Positions 44,212 through 52,553 of a stretch of 64,000 nt of DNA are shown piece after piece (position 1 is the stretch's first letter; each line of letters opens with the position of its first letter). The DNA is from Flavobacteriaceae bacterium CP2B. GTDB taxonomy: Bacteria; Bacteroidota; Bacteroidia; Flavobacteriales; Flavobacteriaceae. The notes below the pieces were generated by a model. It made no database searches, was not told where the DNA came from, and saw only the letters and a list, made by a program, of their open reading frames with translations. The stretch is taken from assembly GCA_001683825.1 (NCBI GenBank), contig LXTR01000038.1, forward strand, positions 186,001 through 250,000, in the 5' to 3' direction. The translations under genes were made by a program, and so were the position numbers.

Positions 44212-45747
44212 TCACCCCAACCATCCCTCCCTGTCCAAACTCCGGTACTGTATGGCTTCGGCAAGGTGACGGGTGTCCAGCGCCGCTGAGCAGTCCAGGT
44301 CGGCGATCGTTCGGGCGACCTTTAATATACGGTCATACGCCCGTGCAGAGAGGTTCAGTCGTTCCATGGCATTCTTGAGCAGGGCCATGGAAGGGGCGTC
44401 CATTTTGCAAAACTCCCGTATCTGTTTGGTGTTCATTTGAGCGTTATAATGCACATTGGGCAAGGCCGCAAAACGTTGGGTCTGTACTTCCCGCGCCGTG
44501 GTCACCCGCTTTCGGATCTCCAGGCTCCCCTCCCCTTTTCGTTCATCGGACAGTTTTTCGAAGGGAACGGGGGTCACTTCTATATGGATATCGATCCGGT
44601 CCAGCAAAGGCCCCGAGATTTTGCCCAGGTAGCGTTGCATTTCCATGGGCGAAGTCGTCACCGGAGCATTGGGGTCATTGAAATAGCCGGATGGGCTGGG
44701 ATTCATGCTGGCCACCAACATAAAACTGCTGGGATAGGTAACCGTGAATTTTGCCCTTGAAATAGTTACCTCCCGGTCTTCCAGCGGCTGCCTCATCACT
44801 TCGAGCACAGAGCGTTTGAATTCGGGAAGCTCATCCAAAAACAAGACCCCGTTATGCGACAGGGAAATCTCCCCCGGTTGCGGATAGGTGCCGCCCCCCA
44901 CAAGGGCCACATCCGATATTGTATGGTGGGGGCTTCGAAAAGGCCGTTGGCACATCAGCCCCGCCTTGTGTACTTTTCCCACTACCGAGTGGATCTTGGT
45001 GGTCTCCAGGGCCTCTTCCAGGGTCATGGGCGGCAAGATAGAGGGAAGGCGTTTGGCCAGCATGGTCTTACCGGCCCCGGGGGGACCAATCAGGATAAGG
45101 TTATGCCCTCCCCCCGCGGCAATTTCCATACAACGCTTTATGCTCTCCTGCCCTTTTACGTCCGAGAAGTCATATTCCGGAAATTCCTGGTTTTTATAAA
45201 ATTCTTCCCTGATATCCACCACGGTCCGTTCCATGGGCTGGCCTTGGTCGAAAAACCCGATGACTTCGCATATATTCCTGGCCCCATAGACTTCCAGCCC
45301 GCTCACCACAGCAGCCTCCCTGGCATTTTCCTCGGGCAGTATAAACCCCCTGAACCCTTCTTCCAGGGCCCGTATCGCGATGGGCAGGGCGCCTTTGATG
45401 GGCTGCAGGCTTCCATCCAGGGATAATTCACCCATAATGATAAAGTGTTCCAATGCCCCAGCCTGAATTTGACCCGATGCGGTCAGTATCCCCAGGGCCA
45501 GGGTAAGGTCATAGGCCGATCCCTCTTTTCGAAGGTCTGCGGGCGCCATGTTGATGGTGATTTTTTTGACCGGGATTTTGTACCCGTTGTTCTGAAGGGC
45601 CGCGGCAATACGGTAATTGCTTTCTTTTATGGCATTGTCCGGCAGCCCCACCAGGTGGTATCCCACCCCCTGGTCTATATTCACCTCCACCGTTATGGTG
45701 CTGGCTTCGACCCCAAAAACGGCACTGCCAAATACCCTTGTAAGCAT
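44212..45747 (-). CDS. comM: YifB/ComM family magnesium-chelatase-like AAA ATPase
   Basis: A 511-residue hexameric helicase of the ComM type, which promotes branch migration during recombination of incoming DNA. Seen: N-terminal Lon-protease-like domain (about 20-165, VEVNIDQGVGYHLVGLPDNAIKES and EVIGFFDQ), Walker A LIGPPGAGKTMLAKRLPSILPP, Walker B GVLFLDELPEF, and C-terminal MG chelatase domain with TVTYPSSFMLVASMNPSPSGYF and ARAYDRILKVARTIADLD. Full length; ATG at 45747. Confidence 0.92.
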   Translation of the reverse strand: MLTRVFGSAVFGVEASTITVEVNIDQGVGYHLVGLPDNAIKESNYRIAAALQNNGYKIPVKKITINMAPADLRKEGSAYDLTLALGILTASGQIQAGALEHFIIMGELSLDGSLQPIKGALPIAIRALEEGFRGFILPEENAREAAVVSGLEVYGARNICEVIGFFDQGQPMERTVVDIREEFYKNQEFPEYDFSDVKGQESIKRCMEIAAGGGHNLILIGPPGAGKTMLAKRLPSILPPMTLEEALETTKIHSVVGKVHKAGLMCQRPFRSPHHTISDVALVGGGTYPQPGEISLSHNGVLFLDELPEFKRSVLEVMRQPLEDREVTISRAKFTVTYPSSFMLVASMNPSPSGYFNDPNAPVTTSPMEMQRYLGKISGPLLDRIDIHIEVTPVPFEKLSDERKGEGSLEIRKRVTTAREVQTQRFAALPNVHYNAQMNTKQIREFCKMDAPSMALLKNAMERLNLSARAYDRILKVARTIADLDCSAALDTRHLAEAIQYRSLDREGWLG

Positions 45748-45817
45748 GGAAACACGTTGATGCTCCCTAAAAATACAAAAGTTTTTGATATGTAGTATAT
45801 AATCTACGTTATCGTAT

Positions 45818-47614
45818 TTAATCTACATGAAATATTTTGGTAGCGGACACCGGAACGCCCTGGGCGGTGAAACCTTCCAACCTGACCTCATAGGCCCCGG
45901 GAAGGTCTGAGGTAAACCAGTGGATGGTGGTCACGGGACCTTCCAATTCCAGTGAAGGTTCCCACAGGAGTTGCCGGCGGAAATCAGGAATACGTTCCCT
46001 TTGCTCCCCCTCCTTGTATTCCTGCCTGAAATAGGCCTTTGCAGGTTGGGGCCTGAATAAGGCGGCCTCTTTCAGAAAAGGGCGTTGAAAGCTTTCATGA
46101 AAATCCGAGGAAAACGTCTCAAAGGCCAGGATGCCCTGGAAAACATTGGCCCCTATCTGGTAGCGGTCACGGGAAAAAAAGATGTTTTTTATTCGACGGG
46201 CAGGGAACCCTATGATATCCTTATGGTCCTGTATAAAAAGGCCGTCCATAAAAACCATGGGGGGCATTCCCATTCCATCGAGGTAGCCGTCGAACGGCCG
46301 GACCTGGAACATGGGTTCCCCCCGGGCGTCCTTGGATAGCCAAACGTGGTCCACAATTTCCACCAGGGTTTCCGCTATGGTGTTGAAACGGGTAAAATCA
46401 TCCAGTCGGTAATGTTCCTGGAATTTGCGGTAAAAAGGCACCAATCCGGTTGATTTCAAAAGGGTATCCGACCTTACTTCCAGGTAGGCGTTTTCAACCT
46501 GGTTTTGAATGCTCCGGGCCCGAACGGCCGGGGCCAGCGAATCATGCAGGACAAAGTCTTTGAAGTCCAGCACCCCGGGCAGTACCAGCCCAACGGTATC
46601 CAGTTCCAGGGTATAGCCCGTATCTGCATGTCCCAGGACCTGAAAAAGGCCCTTTTCATTGGCATAATCGCGGTCCAGGTTGAAATAAAACCGGCCCCGT
46701 TGATCCGTCCTCGATATTTCAAACAGGAATTCGTCCCCCCCCAGGGAGAGGGTCAGTGCCTGGCCTTTTACCGGGAGGCCGGTAGCCGCGCCCAACACCC
46801 TGCCACTAAGCATCTCCCCCCTCATTTCAGGCAATACCAGGGATGTATCGGGAAGGGGTGGTCGCTGTGAACCGGGACCATACAACCGCCTGTGGTTTCT
46901 TGCGCCATGCGAGGATGGGCGGGGAAACTCCGGTATGCGGCGGACCGAAAGGGAAAAGCTGCCCGATGCATTTGCTTCGCTACTCGCCCGTAGCTCGAGG
47001 CGCACCTTTTCACGTGGGCCAAATAAATCAGCGTCGAGGGACAAAGCCACAGGCCCGCCGGGCAGGTCACCCCCCACTCCGGCGCTTGTTGCGTCAGAGG
47101 TCGTGATCGGACCTTCCTCCATCCCCAGGGAATCCTGCGCCCCGCCGGCGAGGTATGCTGCTGGGGTATTCTGATAGGGGTTGACCAGCCAGACGTCCGA
47201 TTGAAAAATCGCTTCTTTCGCCTGGTTTTGCATCCACCGGGTGTAGGCAATCAATTTGTAACTCCCTGTGGGTACCGTAGCTGGTACAAAAAAATCGCCC
47301 TGCCCGTATCCGTCCTTCAACCGGACTTTGTGCTGAAACACCGGCACCAGGTCTTTGCCAACCAGCGCGACATAGGCTATTTTGCTGACAGGGCTCGGCT
47401 TGAAGGATCCCGCGTCCAGGCAATACACCTTGTAATACAGTGTTTCCCCCGCAAAGATTTGGCTGGCGCTTTGATGTACAAAGACTGTTTCGGCCGGTAC
47501 ATCGCCAAATACGCCACCTGGTGACGTACTTCGCGTTGCGGTTTGGGACTGCCCCGCCCAGGCCATCAAAAGCGGCACGATCCATATACGTATTTTCCAG
47601 TGCTTCATTCGCAT
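45818..47614 (-). CDS. Secreted MG2-domain protein of the TonB operon
   Basis: A 598-residue exported protein. Seen: a signal peptide (RIWIVPLLMAWAGQSQ), a macroglobulin MG2-like beta domain (about 35-140, VFVHQSASQIFAGETLYYKVY and VPTGSYKLIAYTRWMQN), a carboxypeptidase-regulatory-like beta sandwich near 285-345 and a plug-like region near residue 450 (PMVFMDGLFIQ). Such proteins accompany TonB receptor and DUF4249 genes in Flavobacteriia; their role is not known. The frame is open to a TTG at 47635; ATG at 47614 lies 5 bases after the DUF4249 stop. ATG at 47608 is an alternative. Confidence 0.75.
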   Translation of the reverse strand: MRMKHWKIRIWIVPLLMAWAGQSQTATRSTSPGGVFGDVPAETVFVHQSASQIFAGETLYYKVYCLDAGSFKPSPVSKIAYVALVGKDLVPVFQHKVRLKDGYGQGDFFVPATVPTGSYKLIAYTRWMQNQAKEAIFQSDVWLVNPYQNTPAAYLAGGAQDSLGMEEGPITTSDATSAGVGGDLPGGPVALSLDADLFGPREKVRLELRASSEANASGSFSLSVRRIPEFPRPSSHGARNHRRLYGPGSQRPPLPDTSLVLPEMRGEMLSGRVLGAATGLPVKGQALTLSLGGDEFLFEISRTDQRGRFYFNLDRDYANEKGLFQVLGHADTGYTLELDTVGLVLPGVLDFKDFVLHDSLAPAVRARSIQNQVENAYLEVRSDTLLKSTGLVPFYRKFQEHYRLDDFTRFNTIAETLVEIVDHVWLSKDARGEPMFQVRPFDGYLDGMGMPPMVFMDGLFIQDHKDIIGFPARRIKNIFFSRDRYQIGANVFQGILAFETFSSDFHESFQRPFLKEAALFRPQPAKAYFRQEYKEGEQRERIPDFRRQLLWEPSLELEGPVTTIHWFTSDLPGAYEVRLEGFTAQGVPVSATKIFHVD

Positions 47615-47619
47615 TTCAC

Positions 47620-48834
47620 TTATTCTTCGGTCCAAAACTCAGGCACTTCTACCTTTCCCAGGGCGGTGCAGTCCCCACATTCTACCGGTACCACTAAAAA
47701 GGGCCCCTGTCCCATGGGCGGTGGATCGTTGTCGCCAAAATAGGTGACAAAACCTGCCAGAACGATCGGGCGCAGCACACATCCCCCTTCATTGGCGATT
47801 ACAGGTGCTGTGGGGTCACAGGGGTCTACATAGGGTGGCAGTGGTTCTCCGGGGAAAAGGTCATCATAATTGAAGAATATCCGTTTTTCCTGTACCGTGG
47901 CCACATCAAAATACCCCAGGACTTTCTCTGCCGGGTCCGTTTCCGAAAAGACATTGCCTTCCAGAAAGCCCGGTTGGGTTTCCGAGAAAAGGCTCTCTGA
48001 ACCCGAAAATTCCTTTAAGGTCTCGTAATAGCTGTACGCCGCGTCAGATTGTACCAGCTGACGCACCAGGATGCTGTAGCGGTGCGAAATAATGTAGTTG
48101 TCGCGGTTGATAAAGCGTACGATAAATTGTTTTACCTCATCTTCGGGAAAATCATTGGTGTCCGTGATTATGATGCTGTTGGACGCTTCGCTGGCATAGC
48201 ATACCTGGTTGTCCTCTTCCCTGGCCACCACGATTAAACCACACCCCCCGGGCGCATCCGGCACAAGTTTTCTAGGACTCCAGGCGGGAGCGATGATCTT
48301 CCAACTTTCGGTATAGGTATAACGGTAATTGCGCGCATCGCCCTGGGTGCCCGAGGCGTTTACCCGGATGGCGACCCCTTCGACCCCGTCGTCATTGGTG
48401 ATCCGTTCCGGAAAAACCTCGAGTAACGTGGCCTCCGGGCTTAGCCGGGTAGCTTCCGAGGCGTATTCCCGCCCATCGGAGGTGGTTACCCTAAGCCGGT
48501 AAGAACGGCCCGCCTGGGCGGCAAAAGGCGTTTCTGACAGGTACTTGCCCGCGGCTGTTTCCACGAATGGTACTACCGTCCCCTGGTCATCCTCCACGAT
48601 GACCGCAGCGTTGGATTCCGGGGCCGGCCCTTCAGATTCGAATGCGAAACTGCGACTGAGCAATACCTCCTGTTGTTTTGATTTATTCGTGATCGTGGCT
48701 TCGATCACCAGGGCACTTTCAAAAGTCAGGGTTTCGGGTTCAAAGGTTTCCACGCAACTCTGGAACCCTGCCATAAGCAGCAGCCAAATGCCGACTTTTA
48801 AAAACCTTCCTTGATAATATGCAGCCAATTTCAT
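47620..48834 (-). CDS. DUF4249 family lipoprotein
   Basis: A 404-residue outer-membrane-associated lipoprotein. Seen: N-terminal signal with lipobox-like GFQSC (Cys near residue 27), two beta-rich domains with FESALVIEATITN and the late GNVFSETDPAEKVLGYFDVATVQEKRIFFN, typical of DUF4249. Several Cys near the C-terminus (CDPTAP, GGCVL, CGDCTAL) may form disulfides. DUF4249 proteins are encoded next to TonB receptors and are probably surface or periplasmic partners. The ATG at 48834 is used rather than the in-frame TTG at 48843; it lies 5 bases after the receptor stop. Confidence 0.85.
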   Translation of the reverse strand: MKLAAYYQGRFLKVGIWLLLMAGFQSCVETFEPETLTFESALVIEATITNKSKQQEVLLSRSFAFESEGPAPESNAAVIVEDDQGTVVPFVETAAGKYLSETPFAAQAGRSYRLRVTTSDGREYASEATRLSPEATLLEVFPERITNDDGVEGVAIRVNASGTQGDARNYRYTYTESWKIIAPAWSPRKLVPDAPGGCGLIVVAREEDNQVCYASEASNSIIITDTNDFPEDEVKQFIVRFINRDNYIISHRYSILVRQLVQSDAAYSYYETLKEFSGSESLFSETQPGFLEGNVFSETDPAEKVLGYFDVATVQEKRIFFNYDDLFPGEPLPPYVDPCDPTAPVIANEGGCVLRPIVLAGFVTYFGDNDPPPMGQGPFLVVPVECGDCTALGKVEVPEFWTEE

Positions 48835-48839
48835 ACGGT

Positions 48840-51593
48840 TCAAAATCTGAAGTTGTACGTAATGGTGGGTACCGGTATCGCAAAAATGGAGCTCTTATAG
48901 GCCTGTAATTCCCCGTCTTTTGTCACAAAAAAGACCGAATACGGGTTGTTCCTCCCCAACACATTGTAAATGGAAAAATTCCAGAAGCTGTGTGCGAATT
49001 TCTTGATCTTATGGTTCCCTTCCATATTAAAACTGAGGTCGAGCCGGTAGTAATCCGGGATTCGGAATTTGTTCCGGTCACTGTAAAAAACGTACTCGGC
49101 GTTATTGAATTCATAGCTGCCGATGGGATATGTCACGGGCCGGCCGGTTTGATACACAAAATTGGCAGACACGCTGAACCGGCGGGTAAACTTGTAATTG
49201 GCTACCAGGCTGACGTCATGTGGCTTGTCGAAATTGGAAGGGAAATACGCCCCATTGTTGACGCGTTCCTCAGGAAATTCACTGTCGAGCCTCACAAAGG
49301 AGCGGGAATAGGCATACCCCAACCATCCGTTGAGCCGGCCTTCGTTCTTCTTCACCAGGAATTCTACCCCATAGGCTTTTCCGTCTCCCTGCAGTACCTC
49401 AGTTTCTATTTGTTCGTTCAATAGTAATTGTGCCCCTACCTTATAATCCAGGATGTTTTTAGACCTCTTGTAATACCCTTCCAGGCTAATTTCGTAGGTG
49501 TTCCCGTCCAGGTTCTTATACAACCCCAGGGCCAGTTGCCGGGCTTCCTGGGGTCGGATATTGAGATCGGATAACTTCCAGGTATCGGTAGGCGATGCAG
49601 TGGTGTTGTTGGACAGGGTGTGGATGTACTGGAAGGTATTGTTGTAGCTGGCTTTTACAGACAGGTCTTCCCCCAGGAAATACCGGGCCGAAACCCGCAC
49701 TTCGGGCCCACCATAGGTTTCAATGACCTCGTTGTTTGTATACTCCCGGGTTTCCACCAGCGTACCGTTGTTTTTGGGTCCGTCCTCCTCGTATATGCGT
49801 TGTGAACCAGCGCCGAGGGCAAGGAAGGCCGAATAGCGCAACCCGGCATCGATCAGAAGTTTATCGTTCAGTCTCCAACTGTCTGATAAAAAGGCGGCGG
49901 CTTCCAGCCCCTGCTCTTCCGGGATGAACAACGAGGTTACTTCAGAAGCGTCTCCTTTGGGGCGGATGCTCCCGGGTTCTACCCCGTAATACTTGCCCGA
50001 GATTCCATAATCCAGCGTATGGGCGCTATTGGCGAGGTATTTCATTTTGAGTTTTAATTCCGTTTCATTGATTCGGTATCCGAGATCAAAATCATCGTTC
50101 GAATCCCCGTCATATTGAATGTTGAAACGGTACTCGCTGTTGGACAGCAATACCCCCCCGGTGTTTTTGTCATTAAACCTATGGTCCCATTTTAACGAGA
50201 GCAGGCGGTTACTGTAGTCGAATACCGAATCTGAGGTAATGCTGAATTCGTCCCGGCTGAAATACCCCGTGGCCCTGAGCTCGTTGTTTTCATCGATGGT
50301 ATGGTTGTACTTCGCCACCACATCATAAAAGGAGGCTTTGCTCTTGTTGAGTTCCGGTTCGTCCAGGGACTTCAGGATCCAGTCGGAATAGGTAGCCCTG
50401 CCCCCTACCAGGATCGCCGCCTTATCTTTTACAATAGGCGTTTCCAAAGTCAGGTTGCTGGTAACGGGCCCGATGGAGGCTTCCCCTGCAAATTTTTCAA
50501 CATTGGCGTCCTTTGTGCCGATATCAAATACCGAGGACAACCTTCCGCCGTATTCCGCGGGGATACTTCCCTTGTAGATGTTTACATCGCCTGTGGTAAA
50601 GGGGTTCAAGGCCGAAAAAATCCCAAAAAAATGGGTGGGGTTGTATATCACGGCATTATCCAAAAGGATCAGGTTCTGGTCTGTCCGCCCACCCCGCACA
50701 TTATAACCGCTAGACCCTTCACCGGTGGTAGAGATCCCCGGCAGGGTAACCGCCGCTTTAAGGATGTCTCTTTCTCCCAACACCAGGGGGATGGTCTTTA
50801 TCTTTTCGACCTCCAACAAGGTTACCCCGGTAGCGGCTTGTTCCACATTCCGGTTTTGGTTGCCCTGCACCACAACCTCATCCAACACCTCAATACTTTC
50901 CTGCAAATCGAAATCAAGGGTGCCGTCATTGTAAATAATGACTTTTTTTCGTTGCCCCTGGATCCCAAGGGCGGAAGTCTCCAGGATATTGACCCCGGCC
51001 GGCAGCTCTAATTCATAGTAACCTTCGGCATTGGTGGCGGTCCCGATGTTTTTCCCCTGTACCACGATGGCCATTTCAGAAACAGCTTGTCCGTTTTCAG
51101 CATTCCGGGCTATCCCTTTGAGGGTAAAACGACGTTGCTCGCTGTTTCGGTCCTGCTTTCCGATACGCACGGTCGCCACTTCCTGCTCGGCCTCATTGGC
51201 CGCTTCGGCGTAAAAGAGCGGATTTGCCGTGCTTTCAACTTCCCGGGAATCGGCATCCGACTGCCCGAAAAATGCTTCGGGAAGCGCTGCTACGATGATG
51301 GCGTTCTGGGTAAGGATGGCCCTTTTGCCGTCCATCAGGTGAAAATTCAGCAGGGTATCTTCCAAAAGGGCATCGAGGATCGTACCCAGGTCCTGCGATT
51401 CAAAATTTCCCGAGACCGACCTTTTTGGAATCCAGTCCTCTACAAAATAAAAACGGTAGCCACTGAGCCTTTCGAGCTCTGACAGGACTTCCACAAAAGG
51501 GGTGTTTTCATACGACAGGCTCAACACAGGCCCTTCCTGTGCCTGGGCGGCACTACTGATGAACCAAAAGAGGACGAATGCAATTTTTCTCAT
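48840..51593 (-). CDS. TonB-dependent outer-membrane receptor with STN domain
   Basis: A 917-residue receptor. Seen: signal peptide (KIAFVLFWFISSAAQAQ), an STN (secretin/TonB short N-terminal) domain at about 25-100 (ENTPFVEVLSELERLSGYRFYF), a linker, a carboxypeptidase-like beta sandwich at about 155-240 ending EVVVQG, the plug with GVTLLEVEKIKTIP and YNVRGGRTDQNLILLDNAVIYNP, and a 22-strand barrel ending in an aromatic residue. STN domains normally signal to an anti-sigma factor, but no FecI/FecR pair lies in the window. The substrate is unknown. It overlaps the upstream gene by 4 bases. Confidence 0.93.
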   Translation of the reverse strand: MRKIAFVLFWFISSAAQAQEGPVLSLSYENTPFVEVLSELERLSGYRFYFVEDWIPKRSVSGNFESQDLGTILDALLEDTLLNFHLMDGKRAILTQNAIIVAALPEAFFGQSDADSREVESTANPLFYAEAANEAEQEVATVRIGKQDRNSEQRRFTLKGIARNAENGQAVSEMAIVVQGKNIGTATNAEGYYELELPAGVNILETSALGIQGQRKKVIIYNDGTLDFDLQESIEVLDEVVVQGNQNRNVEQAATGVTLLEVEKIKTIPLVLGERDILKAAVTLPGISTTGEGSSGYNVRGGRTDQNLILLDNAVIYNPTHFFGIFSALNPFTTGDVNIYKGSIPAEYGGRLSSVFDIGTKDANVEKFAGEASIGPVTSNLTLETPIVKDKAAILVGGRATYSDWILKSLDEPELNKSKASFYDVVAKYNHTIDENNELRATGYFSRDEFSITSDSVFDYSNRLLSLKWDHRFNDKNTGGVLLSNSEYRFNIQYDGDSNDDFDLGYRINETELKLKMKYLANSAHTLDYGISGKYYGVEPGSIRPKGDASEVTSLFIPEEQGLEAAAFLSDSWRLNDKLLIDAGLRYSAFLALGAGSQRIYEEDGPKNNGTLVETREYTNNEVIETYGGPEVRVSARYFLGEDLSVKASYNNTFQYIHTLSNNTTASPTDTWKLSDLNIRPQEARQLALGLYKNLDGNTYEISLEGYYKRSKNILDYKVGAQLLLNEQIETEVLQGDGKAYGVEFLVKKNEGRLNGWLGYAYSRSFVRLDSEFPEERVNNGAYFPSNFDKPHDVSLVANYKFTRRFSVSANFVYQTGRPVTYPIGSYEFNNAEYVFYSDRNKFRIPDYYRLDLSFNMEGNHKIKKFAHSFWNFSIYNVLGRNNPYSVFFVTKDGELQAYKSSIFAIPVPTITYNFRF

Positions 51594-52345
51594 GGGCGCG
51601 CATTGCTTTTTTGCAGGGGAAGAAGGCTCCCTATACGTTGGAAAAGGGCGAACGTAAAGGCCTGTGGATCCGTTCGTCTTTGCGCCCTGGCCCGGTTGTA
51701 AAAGGCATTTATGGGGTCTTGCAGTTCCGGAAAGAGGTCCGTGACATCCCGTTTACTGCTGATAAGGTGGAACTTGCCCTGATACTGAAGGACATACTCT
51801 TTTGGCAACGGAAGAAACTCGTAATAGAGGCTGCTTCGGTCTTTACGGTCAAAAAGTTTTTTACGGTGTTTGGTCAGTAAGGTGAAAGACGGCGTTTGAA
51901 GGGTAACCTCATAGAAGCCATTGATTCCGGGATTCGCCTCGGAATCCCATACGTTTAAAAACCGATGCCCGTCAATAGTGAAACGGGAGAGCTGTTCCCG
52001 GAACAGTTGCAGGGTAGTACCCCCAAGGCGGTCTTCGACTTTGATCAGCAATTGGTCAAGGAATACATTGTACTTCAACGCCAGTTCCCCGTAGGGCTGT
52101 CCTTTATACCATACAGACCCTTTAAGGAAATCGGGGGAAGAAAAATACGGGGTGTTCTGGTTAATGGTACGGAACTGCTCCTTGTAGAGAATGCCTTCGT
52201 ACAAGCCCGTGTTCTCCCGGCCGATCTGTTCATCGAACCAGTTGTAATACCTGCCATGGTTCAGCTGCGACTGTCCGTATAACGTTACCTGGCCTAAAAG
52301 AAACAATACCACTAGAGGACGAAACAACGCTTGTCCTTTGATCAT
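51590..52345 (-). CDS. Secreted protein, first gene of the TonB operon
   Basis: A 251-residue protein with an N-terminal signal peptide (PLVVLFLLGQVTLYGQ). The mature part contains aromatic-rich strands (HGRYYNWFDEQIG, FYEVTLQTPSFTLLTKHRKKLF) and no recognised domain; I take it as a conserved flavobacterial protein. The ATG at 52345 is preferred over a GTG at 52351. Its stop overlaps the receptor start by 4 bases, so the four genes down to 45818 are one operon. Confidence 0.7.
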   Translation of the reverse strand: MIKGQALFRPLVVLFLLGQVTLYGQSQLNHGRYYNWFDEQIGRENTGLYEGILYKEQFRTINQNTPYFSSPDFLKGSVWYKGQPYGELALKYNVFLDQLLIKVEDRLGGTTLQLFREQLSRFTIDGHRFLNVWDSEANPGINGFYEVTLQTPSFTLLTKHRKKLFDRKDRSSLYYEFLPLPKEYVLQYQGKFHLISSKRDVTDLFPELQDPINAFYNRARAQRRTDPQAFTFALFQRIGSLLPLQKSNARP

Positions 52346-52405
52346 AAACACGAAATTTTAAAGGCAAGCGGGCACCAGGATGCCCCGTTTGCTTACCACT
52401 TTTGC

Positions 52406-52438
52406 GAAAGCTAAATTATGTCAATAAGGAACGGGCAA
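52406..52438 (-). promoter_or_regulatory. Candidate promoter of the TonB operon
   Basis: TTG at 52438-52436, 22 bases of spacer, TAGCTTTC at 52413-52406 (one mismatch to TAnnTTTG). The start codon is about 60 bases downstream; an imperfect hairpin with GCAAACGGGGCA and TGCCCGCTTGC arms (about 52361-52392) lies between, either a leader structure or the terminator of the upstream acylase gene. Confidence 0.35.
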
Positions 52439-52553
52439 TGTGTTATAACGCTATACAATAGTGCTTTGACCTTATATCCATATGCAGTCGGGCTCCTCCC
52501 CCGACCTTTGGTTTGGCAATGGCAGCAACACAAAAATGACCCGTAAAGAACCG

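Noticed and set aside
52490-52520. Hairpin GTCGGG/CCCGAC downstream of the penicillin acylase gene
   Set aside because: Only six base pairs and no T run after it, so it is not a convincing intrinsic terminator.
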